Shown: positions 1 to 40,522 of the stretch, piece by piece
Layout of the letters: every line of letters begins with the position of its first letter
Numbering within the stretch: position 1 is the first letter of the stretch
From: Aquila chrysaetos chrysaetos
Taxonomy: Eukaryota; Chordata; Aves; Accipitriformes; Accipitridae
Assembly (NCBI RefSeq): GCF_900496995.4
Contig: NC_044013.1
Span: 42,731,554-42,795,553, forward strand
DNA length: 64,000 nt
Direction of reading: 5' to 3'
The notes under the pieces: generated by a model
Told to the model about the DNA's origin: nothing
Databases searched by the model: none
The model's input: the letters and a program-made list of their open reading frames with translations, nothing else
Position numbers and translations under genes: made by a program

Positions 1-2061
1 TCCATAGCTGTGGATATCCTCTTGATAGCAGTTGTGTGTGCGCAGTGGTCAGCAATAGTGTCAAAACTCCAAAGGGAAAAATTAGTAATTCAGTAGCATA
101 TGTAGTGTAATCAGGGAGGATTTTTATGAACAAAATTTTACAACTTTGTTTTTGTAGCAAGAATATATCTATTTAATTCCCAGGAATCAGCAGCTTTTAA
201 GTTGTCTTTTACAGGTTAGAGGTTTGGTGGCTGTTTTTTTAAAGCTGATAAAAACTTGGCGGGGGCCAGAAATGCTGTCTCATAAAGAGAGAAGAATACC
301 ACTAATTAGCTGATCAGTGGTGCTTGACCTTGTGAGCAATGGGAGCTCTCAGCTCATGCTGGGATCAAATTTATATGAATTTGTGAGCCACTGCCTGGTA
401 CTGGCCCTGCTGTGTGTCATTCAGAATCTGCCTCTGCTGTAATCCTAAAGCTACAGGCCAGCCTGAAATGTTGTCTGCTCATGATGAATAGTACCTTGTT
501 TTGCAAATAGACTCATTGAGGTTAACCATCATCTGTGAATGAAGTTACTATACGGTGTGAGGGAGGATATTTCAGTCTGGCCAGTGGTGAGTACTGAGTT
601 GCATTAACAGTGGATTTGCTGTAACTCTTCCAGTTTTCATTCCCTTTCTTTCCAATTTAGGCTATAGGCAAGAGGCAAAGGTCCTGGAGAAAATAGGAAA
701 CATTGTGAATTAGAAGACCTTTTCAGATTCTTTTCAGCTCTGTGTTTCCCACCATAGAAATAGTCTGGTATCAACTTTTCCCCCTCTGCCCCTTATTTAA
801 AATATAAATACGCAGTGGCTATTAACTAGTGTTCTAGCCTAGTGTGGTGGGATAGTTCTCCTTTGACTCCCAACCACTAGTATCAGTGGCTACTTCTGAC
901 TTTTTGTATTGATTGAATTGTTTTGTATTTTGAAGTCAGATGTGGTACTTGGAGATAGGGCAGATATTTGATTACCCCATTCTAATTTTTTATTTAGATT
1001 CTTAAAACAGCATGGACCTAAGACAAAAGAAAAAGCCTTCTGTGTTGTTTGTAGGAGAGTCACATGATAGAAAAGCCAGCGACTTTTTAAGGACAAAGGT
1101 AGTCATCAGGATACATACCTGGATGTAGATTCTTATGTGGTTACAGCATAGTCCTGAGAAGAAAGTTACTTTGGTCATCCCAACAAAAATATGCAGAAAA
1201 AAATGAAGGTTTCCTAACAACTGAAGTTCTAGAAACCCTGTTTTGTAGTGAGGTTTGAGAAGCCTCACCTTAAAAACCATGATTGGGAATTGAGGCACCA
1301 TAATCTCCTTGCTCTAGTTTTATGGTTCTCATTATAAAATTCTATTTTCAGAATCTAATTACTTTAAATTAAAATACTTGCCATGTGCAAAGCACCTTAT
1401 AATTTCTGAACTACTATACTTGTATCCCATAAGCTCTATGGGAGAAAGATAGGTATCATGCCTGTTTTACAGTTGTGGAAACTTAGATACCGTGTGCTGT
1501 TGCTTCTCCACATGTAAAGTGATTTATTGATAGATCAAGTAATAGTCTTACACTTGCCAGTGTTCTGTCAGAATGGGATTATTAAATTTTTTGCCCTCTT
1601 AGGAGAGGAAGAAGAAAGCAGTTGACCCGACAAAATCAAATCTGTGTAACTGAGAAAATGTTTTACTCTTAATAAGGTCCTTTTTGGGAAGTGAAGATGA
1701 TGTTTATCGTCACATCCACTCCTCAGCTCAAGGTGTTGATCTAACTTTGAGCTACAGTGTATGCCAGTGGCAGGCAGTATGTGCACTGATGTACATGTGT
1801 CCAGCCACTTAACAGCTATCAAGCTTGACCGGGTATATGTATATGTACTCTAATCAAAGAATGATCACACTACATTTAATACAGCCTTTATAGTAAAGTG
1901 CATAATGCCCTTTGCTTAATACTTTTTTCCCTAGAAGTGTCTTCGTATTGTTTTGACTCACCGTCTAAGTTGAGAATGATAAGAACTCTAAAATATTCTT
2001 TTCTGATTTAGGAAAATTGTCTAACAGTAGTATGTGATGTTCTAAATCTTTTATTCTGTAG
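1..2061 (+). other. NLK: NLK intron 1 (3' part)
   Basis: AT-rich non-coding sequence. Apart from a probable reverse-oriented MIR relic at about 1378-1490, I see nothing recognisable; short ORFs here match nothing. Confidence 0.85.
1378..1490 (-). repeat. MIR SINE relic (reverse orientation)
   Basis: The segment around 1448-1485, with cctgttttacagttgtggaa after ataggtatcatg, matches the reverse complement of the MIR 3' half (ctgtaaaatggg followed by ataata). It is decayed and was identified by eye only. Confidence 0.55.
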
Positions 2062-31559
<29,498 letters not shown>

Positions 31560-31857
31560 AGTGGAAGATAATATACTACTGAAGATGTAATGTAGCTTTC
31601 CACTGGAGTCTGGGATTTGCAATTCTGGAGGTTAATCATGCTTGTACTGTAATTTTACTAATGAAGTTTTAAATTAACAACCACTACTTGTACAATATGA
31701 ATAATATTTAGAAATGTACTAGACTTTTAATCTTGTAAAGTGGTTGTGCTTTTAGAAGAAAATATTTTACCCAGAGTTGCACGTGTTTTATGAATTCTAG
31801 TGCAGCTGTGATGGCTCAGCTCAGAACAAACAGAATTGAACCAAATTCGGGGAGGTT

Positions 31858-31890
<33 letters not shown>

Positions 31891-33369
31891 TTTTTATTGA
31901 AGTGAGATTGTACAAAAAGATAGACATACATTTTGATATTGAGCCATTCCTGAAGATTTTGGGTTTTCTAAAACTAAGGAATACAGAAAACTTGACTGCG
32001 ACCAATCATGAAGTCACATCGGATGACAATGACCACAGTAAGTGGGCATGTCACCTGATGATCAAATCCTATAAATAGCTTCTCACTAGAGCTGTGATGG
32101 TGATGTGTGCTGTTCTAAAATCAAATGTTGTGAGTAGAGAGAATGAGTTTGTGACTAGGAGAGACTAAACTTCTGTTTCCTTACCCAGTATAAATATATA
32201 TATATATTTAATCTATTTTTATTAGAAGTTTTTCTGCTCTTTCTTACATAAAACCCCCCAGCATGCATCTTCTATGTGTGTAAATAATTCCATTTATGGG
32301 CTAATTTCAGAGATCCCTGACATCATTGCTGTATAGAGAGAAACTAGCTTGCACATTTTAGGTCTGTGAAATTTTGTGAGAACTTTTTCCTGCACTGGAC
32401 AGTTGAGAGAAAAAAAAAAAAAGAAAAGGAAAAAAAAAGCACATAGGGAATTATGTTAATTGTGTTCGTGTCTTTAGGCAAAGCTGTGGAAGTCTTGAAA
32501 TGTCACAGTAGTAAATAACTTTTATTACTTTTTGGCTAATTCTTTTTCTGTTGGAACACTGAATTCTGTGCATATGTATATATGAACACAAATTGAAGGC
32601 CTCTACCTCCTGGAGTATACAACTTGGTTTGTTTACCTCCACATGATTTTTTTTTTTTTTTTTTTTAAGTTCAGTGTGGAGACTTGAAACTTGAATGTCC
32701 CTTCCAACTTTTATATTTAAAACAAGACTAGAAAATTGAAGACTGTTTTTCACCTGTACAAAGAAATACTAAAGGGTGGTCTTAAAATTTGAGCATTGGT
32801 CTGGAGAAAAACCGTGGTGTTTGTTATGGACAATTAACTGTTAAAGTTATTGTAAGTTATCTGTATTTAGCAGAGTATTTTCAACAAGAGTGATCTGAGC
32901 TGAAATTGGAGACTATTAGTAAGTTATGTTTGGAAGTTTTAACTTCAATGAAGTAATTATTTGCTGTGAAAGAGACAAACATTGAATAACTGAACAAAGA
33001 TGGTGCAATATCTTTGTTTTTTATGAGGCTCCTGAGAATAAAACCAACTGAAGCATTTCAATTCACTTGAATGAGAAACGTGTTTAATTAAAAGAGCCCA
33101 AGAAGACACTGGTATGAAAGGTAAAATCTCAGAGGTTGGTCAGTTAATGTGGCACACTTGCTGGTCACTTTGTAAAATGTAGATTTGAAGTACAGTGGTG
33201 AAAACATTAAATGTGACATTTGAAAAAGAAGTGGTGTTATCTTTATTTCCTGTCTTATCTCCCACCTTTATTTAAGAATAAGTTGTTACAATCTTGATTA
33301 AGTACCGTCTAAAAGAATACAAGTAAAAAGACATTGTAACATCTTGGTTTGGGCATGGTTTTGATTTTT

Positions 33370-33433
33370 TACACACACGTGCATACACACACATATATAC
33401 ATATATATATGCATATATGTGCACATATATATG
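33370..33433. repeat. 64-bp alternating purine-pyrimidine (CA/TA) tract
   Basis: CA and TA dinucleotides with a few CG/GC steps alternate without a break for 64 bp, just before a candidate NLK poly(A) signal. Confidence 0.92.
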
Positions 33434-33477
33434 ACTTCTTAAAAAAAATATTCATTTACTCTTTAAGCTTGATCCTG

Positions 33478-33483
33478 AATAAA
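33478..33483 (+). terminator. NLK: candidate NLK poly(A) signal AATAAA
   Basis: A canonical hexamer 1.9 kb after the stop. Other AATAAA copies at 33037, 33763, 34185, 34194 and 35290 are alternatives. The one at 35290-35295 has the best GT-rich sequence downstream. Confidence 0.4.
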
Positions 33484-33500
33484 GGCAAAACTTGCTGATT

Positions 33501-35570
33501 AAATCAAAACAAGCAATTGACTTGCACTTTATTGGGAGGTTGAAAAACATCCAGTCGAGGATGGACTTTACTTAATTTGCAAAGTTCATGTCATTTTTTC
33601 CAGAAGAAATGCTTTCGTTGTTTTCTGTAGTCCTAATGCAAAGAATCCAACATGTGGTGGTGTTGCAGAATATGGCTGAAAATGTTCATGTTTTATGGGT
33701 ATGACCTTTTTAAAGATCAAACAAATTGAACTATACAGTTCAAGCCTCAGGACCTCACAAGAAATAAACTGATAACCCTTCTTAACATGTGCTCTCTTCC
33801 CAGGGCTGGCACAGATACTGTTTGTGACTCATGCGTATGCCTCTTCTTCAAACCTCTTCTTAAAAGTCTCCATACTATTATGAGCTAAATTTTAACATGT
33901 TTTAGAACTGGTGATGGTGGTGTCATTATTGCTTCCTGGTTGTCTATTGCTGAACTAGTTGCCATTGATTCACTACCACTGTTACGTGGTCTGCTCATTA
34001 GATTCTCCTTCAGGGTAAGACTACAGTCCAAATCGGCAGTTTACTTGCTGGCTTTTCTCATTTTGACACACAGTTTTGTCAGGGTATGAGCACATAATGA
34101 CACAACTGGCAAAGACCGCTTTGTGCGTCAGTGTATTTTTTGGAGCTAATTGCTAGAGGTCCATGGGTTAATCTTGTTCATAAAAATAAAAAGAATAAAA
34201 CGTCTTGTGGACATTTACCTTTCAGGGTGTCTTCATACGAATGTGGGCAGGGCACTGTGCAGACTTGAGTAGCTGAAACTGGCACAAATGTGTAACTAAA
34301 ACTGTGTGTGCAAATATATATAAAAAACAATTATGGCAATGTTTTCTGTAGCCTCAACTGCATTTTACATGTTTAATGCAAATCAACTACAATGAAAGTG
34401 AGACTTCTTTAGAGCTGTCTTTGACAAAGATAGTTCCATTTCTAAAGTGAACGCACACGTGTATACACTCAGAGTGATCTAAACGTGAGGTCATCAAGAG
34501 AGCTGCTTCTTTCTTTCCCAATGAGGTTAAAATCTGGCTTGCAGTTTTCAGAATTGCATTTTAATCAGTTTTAAGCTTTGTTGATATCAATGTCAAATGA
34601 ATTACAGATTGTAATCATAAGTTTTAAGCTCTCTAAATATAGCTTCTGCATCTCCTTTTATTAATTGTGCCTTGAGAAGAGTACAGAAGTAGTGAGCGCA
34701 AAGAATAGCTTGAAAATTATTCACAAATTGTCAAAGGAACATCCAGATATTAGAAGGCCTAATCTCTCTGTGTGTACATCTTGAAGGTGATGCAAAGGAG
34801 CTAAACAGGATCAGCTATGGAACAGTAAGTTGCTAAAATCCATTTCCTGATGTATGGTGAAATATCATTGACGGATTCAAACCAATTAATTATGAAAGTT
34901 ACGAAGTGCTTTTCTCCTTCAGCCGATTTATCAGTGGCGTGTTTGGGACTTTACTATTTGAGCTGCTGGGAGTGCTTGAATGCTCACCAGACTGAACAGA
35001 TGGTTTTAATATTTACTGGGTAGCAATTTTTCTAATCATCTTTTTTACCCTTTATTGGTTTTAGTAACGAAGTATCGTGAGATCCTTGAACTGTTTGTTC
35101 TTTGTAACTTTTTAAAATTCTTCTGTCAAGTATAACTTGATAGAAAATTCTGTTCACTGTACTTCTGTAATCCTGCTCAGGTATGGTTACTTTAAAACTG
35201 TTTGTGACATTGATAAATGGGGGAAACTGGAATCCAAGCAGATAATTGCTATATAATCTGCGTGTACACCTTGGACAACTTCTGTGCTCAATAAAGGATG
35301 GAATCAGACCCACTGAATTATCTGGTTATGCTGTAACTCACTGTGGTGGCTGTTTGAGCTCTGTAGGTCAAGCCGGGCTCATCAATGGAAGGCGTGTTAG
35401 TACGAGTCAAGAACCTGTTTTCTCCCCAGCTTGATCCTAGATGCAAAATTAAGAGGAAAAGACGTATTTAAATCTCCTCCCTTTGCAGTAGATAGCCCAG
35501 TCTGTCAGAAATGGTTGTACGAGAGGAAGTTAATTGTCTTTTTTCCTAGCTGCTGGACTGGGCCAAGACG
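33501..35570. other. NLK-TMEM97 interval
   Basis: AT-rich sequence holding later candidate NLK poly(A) signals (33763, 34185, 34194, 35290) and no recognisable gene or repeat. It becomes GC-rich from about 35570 at the TMEM97 CpG island. Confidence 0.8.
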
Positions 35571-36010
35571 TGGGGAGAAATTAGTAAAAACGACGGAAAA
35601 TCGCGGTGAGGGGGTAGAGCGCGGGCAGAACGCGCTTTTCAGTACCTCGGCCCGAAAGGATTTGGGGCGGTGGCGCGGGGCTGCTTTGAACGGGGACCTT
35701 GGCATCCCAGCCCCGTCCTCCTCCTCCTCCTCCTCGTCCCTCCCTTTTCAAGGCCTTCCGCGGCCGGGGGGCGTGGCCCGCGGGCGTGGCCCGGGGGCGG
35801 GGGGCGGGGCGGGGCGGGGCCGGGCCCGCAGGCGGCGGGGAAGCGCGGCGATGGCGGCGGCCCCGCGCTGCCGGGAGCGGCTGTTCGCCTTCTACTTCCT
35901 CTCGCACATCCCCGTCACGCTGCTGATCGACCTGCAGGCGCTGCTGCCCGCCGGCCTCCACCCGCGGGGCGTGAGTAGGGCCCGGGACGGGGACGGGGGG
36001 TCTCGCTCCG
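35570..36010 (+). promoter_or_regulatory. TMEM97: TMEM97 CpG-island promoter
   Basis: Very GC- and CpG-rich sequence around the TMEM97 start. A polypyrimidine (TCC)n tract lies at 35716-35735. Two GGGCGTGGCC (KLF-type) boxes lie around 35770-35792, and overlapping GGGGCGGGGC Sp1 boxes at about 35795-35821, 30-55 bp before the ATG. No TATA box is visible. The exact transcription start is not determinable here. Confidence 0.8.
35851..35970 (+). CDS. TMEM97: TMEM97 exon 1, coding part (residues 1-40)
   Basis: MAAAPRCRERLFAFYF to GLHPRG, 120 bp, phase 0, donor gtgagt. The first ATG of the conserved frame was chosen. The frame is open upstream without an ATG, so no longer form is supported. Confidence 0.95.
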
Positions 36011-38504
36011 CGCAAGGGTTGCGAGGAGAAGCTCGACTGAACGGAGCCGGTGGCGGTTTTTTAACAAAATCCAGCACGTAGGGACGGGGGGGGGGGGGGG
36101 GGGGGGGGGGGACGCAGAAAAATTCCTAAAATGAAACAGCTCTTAAGAATAATTCAATACTTGCTACCTGCACGACGACTTCTATTTCTAGTCAAGCCAT
36201 TCCATCGGGAAGGAGAACAAACGGGGCGATCGTTTATCAGCTGGGACTGATTTTTTTAAAAAAATTCGTATCTCAGATGTACGCGGGCCACTCCTTTCAG
36301 TTTAAACGCCCGCAGTCGCAGGGCCACGCAAGAGAAGTCCCTGATGAACTGCTGGCACGGATGATGGTTTCCCCGGCGCGGTACGTTGTGTATTTCGCAG
36401 GCTGGCACGGTAGAAGCCGTCGCTCCCGTAGGAGCGTTCGTTCCCGCTGTGCCGCCCGCCGCGCCCCGCCTTAGCGCCCCGCAGACGCCGGCAGCGCTGC
36501 GCGTGCCGCCGCGTGCCCCCCGGCATGGGGCTGGAGTCGCCGCCCGGGTCGCGCTGCGATCCCCGTTTTTGCTCGTACTCCTGCCAAAAACGTAAAAGGG
36601 AATCGTTACCGCTGTAGAAGCGGGCGCGCTAGCAACCAAATTTATTAGTAAAAATCTCTGGTTCGCTGGGTTTTGACTAAAATTATAGAAGATAATAAAT
36701 GTCATAAAGCCAATTCAAATAACAGTTGGATAGAAGATAACCAATTAACTCTCGTCATCAGGGTGAGATCAGCCATAACTTCCTATACAGACTTTGCAAT
36801 TGGTGAATTTGATTTTTGCCACTAGAACTGCCAGTAGAATTACTCCATCATAGAAACCATTTTTAATTAATAGTTAACTAGCAAATCTCTGTACATATCT
36901 CTGTTCAAAGTCCAACTGAAAGCCGCGCTGGAATTTACATTTCTGTTACGGAAACTAATTGCAACTTGCTAAGCCCAAATTCTTACATCAGGCCGCTCGA
37001 GCAGCGGTCGCCAGCCACCAACCCTGCGACGCAGCGATGCGACGCAGCGATGCGCTCCCCGACCGAAGGAGGTCCCAGACTCCTCTTGGCTTGGCCAGAC
37101 CGGGCTGGGGTCGCACCTCCTGCTTAGACACAGGAAGTACCTGCGAGTATTTGCGACATTGAGCCCACCTCAGCTGGCAATAGGAGGGTCAGAAAGAGGA
37201 AAATAATATCTGCCAATGTCAAGGTGCAGATTTTTTGCGGTTTGGGTTCCTTCTGGTAGGAAATGACATTTCAGGAGTAGTTTTTGGAAAGCAACTGTAC
37301 TTAATGCTGTTGTAATCCTAAAATTGCCTGTAGTGCAAACGTAACACATACTTAATGGAAAGGGTTCATCACTTTAAAGACTCAGGAACGTAGTCCCTGT
37401 TAAAACTAAATTGCAGCATGAAGCCTTGTGTACCAAGATGAGATCCCTCATTTTCCCACTGCAGCGATGGCTTCATCTGACCAGCAGATGAGGGTCACAA
37501 TTTTTGCCCTGTTGTGGTTGACATTCTGTGTATTAATCTGTTGTTTTGTTCTTTTTTTTAAGCTGACAGAGTTGTTGCAATGGTATGCAGCCACCTTTAG
37601 AGACCCCATGATGCTCCAGCCCCCAGAGTGGTTCAAGGCGTTTATATATTGCGAAGCCTTCTTACAAATGCCTTTCTTCCCCATTGCAGTATACGCCTTC
37701 TTAAAAGGTTGGTATAAAACAAGTGTAAAAGTATGTCCTGTGCAGCATTTCTGTGTAACACGTGCTTTTTGTACAAGCAGAGAAAGTTTATTTATCAGTC
37801 TTAAGCAATTATAGGGACGTACCGTGTGGAGTGCTGTGCTGTTTTCATGGCAAGTTTTGTCTGAGAAAGCAGCATAGAATAAGGCCTGTCAGAAACAAAA
37901 CCCGTGAGTATAGGCCCTTGTCAGCTGCAGCGGTTTATATGTAACCAGCATCAAGGTCTGACATCTGGCATGCTGCCAAGGCAGACAAAGTTCTAGGTCA
38001 AGCCTGTGTACTCATTTTGTTACTTTAGAACTTTGACAATCACACCATCGTTCTAAATTTCCATGAAGGTAGATAATTTTCCTGGCTTGCTACTAGTACT
38101 CACGGATTTTTCTGCTAGCTATTTAGTATGACTTATGGCTTATCCCATCAGAGATGTAGTGGTTAATGTTCTGTTAATTTAAAAGCCACCGAATTCTGTT
38201 TGTTTCAAAATACTCATTTCAAAAAATGTTGTTTCCTTTTTGCTTCTACATAGGTGGCTGCAAATGGATAAGGACTCCTGCAATTATCTACTCCACCCAT
38301 GTAGCTACAACTTTGTTTGCTATCCTTGCGCATATCCTGTTCCACGATTTCTCAAAGTCTGAGCATTTGGGACCTCAGACACAACGTGAGCGCCTGATTC
38401 TGCTATCTATATACATGCCATACTTGCTGATACCACTTCTGATTCTCTTTACCATGCTCTACAACCCCTATTATAACCATGTGGAGAAAAGGAAAAGGAA
38501 GTAG
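35851..38504 (+). CDS. TMEM97: TMEM97, sigma-2 receptor / EXPERA-domain protein
   Basis: A four-pass ER membrane protein, the sigma-2 receptor, which binds sterol-like ligands and influences NPC1 levels and cholesterol traffic (family knowledge). Three exons (35851-35970, 37563-37707, 38254-38504) join in frame to give 171 aa; human has 176, the difference being mainly a shorter N-terminus and luminal loop. Visible are FYFLSHIPVTLLIDLQAL (helix 1), WYAATFRDP, PFFPIAVYAFLKG, CKWIRTPAIIYSTH and PYLLIPLLILF. The two ligand-site acids (human D29 and D56) are D27 and D54. The C-terminus KRKRK resembles a lysine-based ER-retrieval signal. The start has a strong context (gcgATGg) and lies within the CpG island. 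Confidence 0.96.
36086..36111 (+). repeat. 26-G homopolymer
   Basis: An uninterrupted run of 26 G in TMEM97 intron 1, 116 bp after the exon 1 donor. Length may be affected by sequencing. Confidence 0.9.
36270..36600. promoter_or_regulatory. second CpG-rich block in TMEM97 intron 1
   Basis: Densely CpG-containing sequence, especially 36400-36560, separated from the promoter island by AT-rich DNA and the G run. It could be an alternative promoter, an enhancer or a drifted island. No exon is identified. Confidence 0.5.
37026..37051. repeat. 13-bp perfect tandem duplication
   Basis: The unit GCGACGCAGCGAT occurs twice in tandem, followed by a partial third GCG, in a CpG-rich stretch of TMEM97 intron 1. 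Confidence 0.95.
37563..37707 (+). CDS. TMEM97: TMEM97 exon 2 (residues 41-88, Gly89 split)
   Basis: 145 bp from LTELLQWYAATF to PIAVYAFLK. The acceptor follows a T-rich tract (tttttttaag). The donor gttggt is weak, but the join is fixed by the conserved KG(S/G)CKW sequence across it. Confidence 0.95.
37708..38253 (+). other. TMEM97: TMEM97 intron 2
   Basis: A 0.55-kb intron, gttggt to ctacatag. I see nothing else in it. Confidence 0.9.
38254..38504 (+). CDS. TMEM97: TMEM97 exon 3, coding part (Gly89-171, stop)
   Basis: 251 bp from GCKWIRTPAIIYST to HVEKRKRK, TAG at 38502-38504. Contains transmembrane segments 3 and 4. Confidence 0.96.
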
Positions 38505-39555
38505 TCCACTCTAGAAGTTGTACGCACAACACTCCTACTGGTTTGGATTCAGCCCCTGTGCTGACGTAGTCCTCTGGGACAAACATCTGTCTCGTGTTGT
38601 TGGCTGCAACAGTTTTTACCAGAGCATCTGGCTCCTGCAAGAAAAATGTGAATTGGTTTGAGTTCACAGCTCTCCTTCAATCAGAAATAGCTTTGGCAGA
38701 CGCCTGTACTAGCAATTCCATGTGGTTTCTGGGCACGCACGGGTGAAGGGACCTCCCTCCTCTCCCACTGTCCGTTTTGTGCGGTACATCTGTAATAGGA
38801 AAAAGAACTTTTCACCATTTGATGTCTAACTGTGTGACGGGGCAGGGGAGGGAAACTACAGCTGATACTTTCTTTCAAGTTCCCTTTTTCCAAGATGACT
38901 GTTAGAAAAACATTTAAGAAATTTGTCTTCCAAGAGCATATTCTGCGAAATCTGTAACTGGTTATATACAGATTTTCAAAGCTATGCTTTTGAAGCATTT
39001 CAAATCATATAATAATTCTTAACTTCCTCGCCCCTCCCTTTAAAATTTCACCTTCCTTTGCTCTGCTTCAGTTTTGATTAATTGTAAATGTCTAATCAGT
39101 GATAAATGTGATGAAATCTGGATTTATGAATGCCTGAAGTTAACTTTGTTTGATGATGAGGCGTACTTCTAGAGGATCTTGAAGTACTTCAGGAATTGTA
39201 AACAAGGATTTGTAAACTTCTTTCTTCCATGAAATCACTTCTAGTATGGTAATAACTAACTAAATGCATTAAACTGCATTTAACCTTCTTCAGGGAATGA
39301 CTAAAAGGAACTTAAAGTGACCATGAGATCGTAGGTAGTTCACACAGTAAATATATGCATAAGTTACAGTAAGTAAAACCTACTACTGACAGAAATTCTG
39401 GGGTGGTTGGTTTGGTCTTTTTCAAGTTCTCAATCTGATCTGCAAGAATCAAACTTGGAGACTTGTGCAAGATTACAGGTCAGGGAGAAGGCTTTTCAGT
39501 CACTGCCTGGGTATTTCAGGACTTCACCGGAATAAATTTAAACCTTCCACAGGTT
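38505..39555 (+). other. TMEM97: TMEM97 3' UTR (end inferred)
   Basis: Follows the TAG to a canonical AATAAA at 39531-39536. No repeats are seen. The end is an inference from the hexamer. Confidence 0.6.
39531..39536 (+). terminator. TMEM97: TMEM97 poly(A) signal AATAAA
   Basis: A canonical hexamer about 1 kb after the stop. It is the clearest plus-strand signal before the convergent IFT20 end. Confidence 0.55.
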
Positions 39556-40094
39556 TTAAAAAAAAGGCCAACATTTCCGTATTTGGTTGCCTCAAGACAG
39601 ACATAAAATGCATCTATTTGCACTTCAGCACAAGGCCTGATTTTAGATCACAGGCATTCAGTTCTTGGATGTCACATTTGTATTTGTAGTTTATGTATAC
39701 TCCTGGCGTCGCTGTAGGCTTAGAATGGTTTGTCTCATCAGTTTGCAGTTTCATCACTAATAACATCCATGAAAGAATTCAACTCTAATATTACTACCTG
39801 CACAGACATACCTCAGGCATAGTTTAAAGTTCTCAATTCTGCCATATTTTCTGCTTTTTTGTGTGCCATAATTGATCCATTCTGTTAATCATAAATTTCT
39901 GGGTTTTTTTCCCTAACCCTATTGAAAAAATAATCTGGTCAATATAGATAAAAGTTACTGCTGCTTGTGTGTTGTGTCTTTACAGACGTGAAAAATACTG
40001 CATATAGGACAACCATTACGACTACCGAGGGAGTTGTAAACTCTTCAGCTCAAAAATAACATAGCAGAAGCAACTCATTCTGGTATATCCAGAA
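39556..40094. other. TMEM97-IFT20 tail-to-tail interval
   Basis: About 0.5 kb between the two inferred 3' ends. Nothing recognisable. Both genes may read into it. Confidence 0.6.
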
Positions 40095-40440
40095 AGTCTG
40101 AAAACAATAATTTATTTCCTGATTTCTTTGAAAGAGCTGTACAAGTCAAAAAGTGAGAGACATAACATAGCAACAGTAGTATTAATTCAACTATAATTTG
40201 AATTAGAACTACTGACTGTACAAAACTTTTATAAAATCAAAGGACAGAACAGTCTTTACATCTGCTAGAAGGCCCTCCTTATTGCCACTTTTAGTGTAAT
40301 TCACACTGAATTAAAAGACACTTCCATTTGTACAAACCATCTCTTCATTCATACACAGTGAAAAATTGCATATTTTTTAAATTCTCAAGACTCTGGAATG
40401 GTCAAGTTTCCAAGTTAGTCTGTTTTTATCTTAAAATCCT
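40095..40440 (-). other. IFT20: IFT20 3' UTR
   Basis: Lies between the IFT20 stop and a minus-strand AATAAA at 40111-40116, giving a UTR of about 345 bp, short as expected for this gene. Confidence 0.65.
40111..40116 (-). terminator. IFT20: IFT20 poly(A) signal AATAAA (minus strand)
   Basis: TTTATT on the plus strand reads AATAAA for IFT20, about 325 bp after its stop codon. Confidence 0.6.
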
Positions 40441-40522
40441 CTATTTCTGAAAAATGAATTGGTCAATGAATTCGTTCTGGTCTGCTTCAATTTTACACAG
40501 AGTCTCATACTCTATTCGGTAT
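40441..40522 (-). CDS. IFT20: IFT20 exon 4, coding part (Arg106-132, stop)
   Basis: 82 bp; acceptor tttctttcag, reads [16 protein letters not shown] to DQFIFQK, then TAG. Confidence 0.96.

Larger units (their letters stand above)
31560..33500 (+). other. NLK: NLK 3' UTR (end uncertain)
   Basis: AT-rich sequence after the NLK stop. It contains a 25-T run (31871-31895), A-rich runs at 32409-32439, a 20-T run (32647-32666), a short TA repeat near 32193-32210, a Pumilio-type UGUAAAUA (32279-32286) and a 64-bp alternating purine-pyrimidine tract (33370-33433). Candidate AATAAA signals lie at 33037, 33478, 33763, 34185, 34194 and 35290. I set the end near the 33478 signal because the resulting length of about 1.9 kb is near that of mammals as I recall. 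Transcript ends are needed to choose. Confidence 0.5.
35971..37562 (+). other. TMEM97: TMEM97 intron 1
   Basis: A 1.6-kb intron containing a 26-G run (36086-36111), a second CpG-rich block (about 36270-36600) and a smaller one (about 36990-37130) with a 13-bp tandem duplication at 37026-37051. Confidence 0.9.

Noticed and set aside
35431-35850. In-frame upstream extension of TMEM97 to a longer N-terminus
   Set aside because: The frame stays open only because of GC richness; no upstream in-frame ATG with good context, and the family starts at the position chosen.
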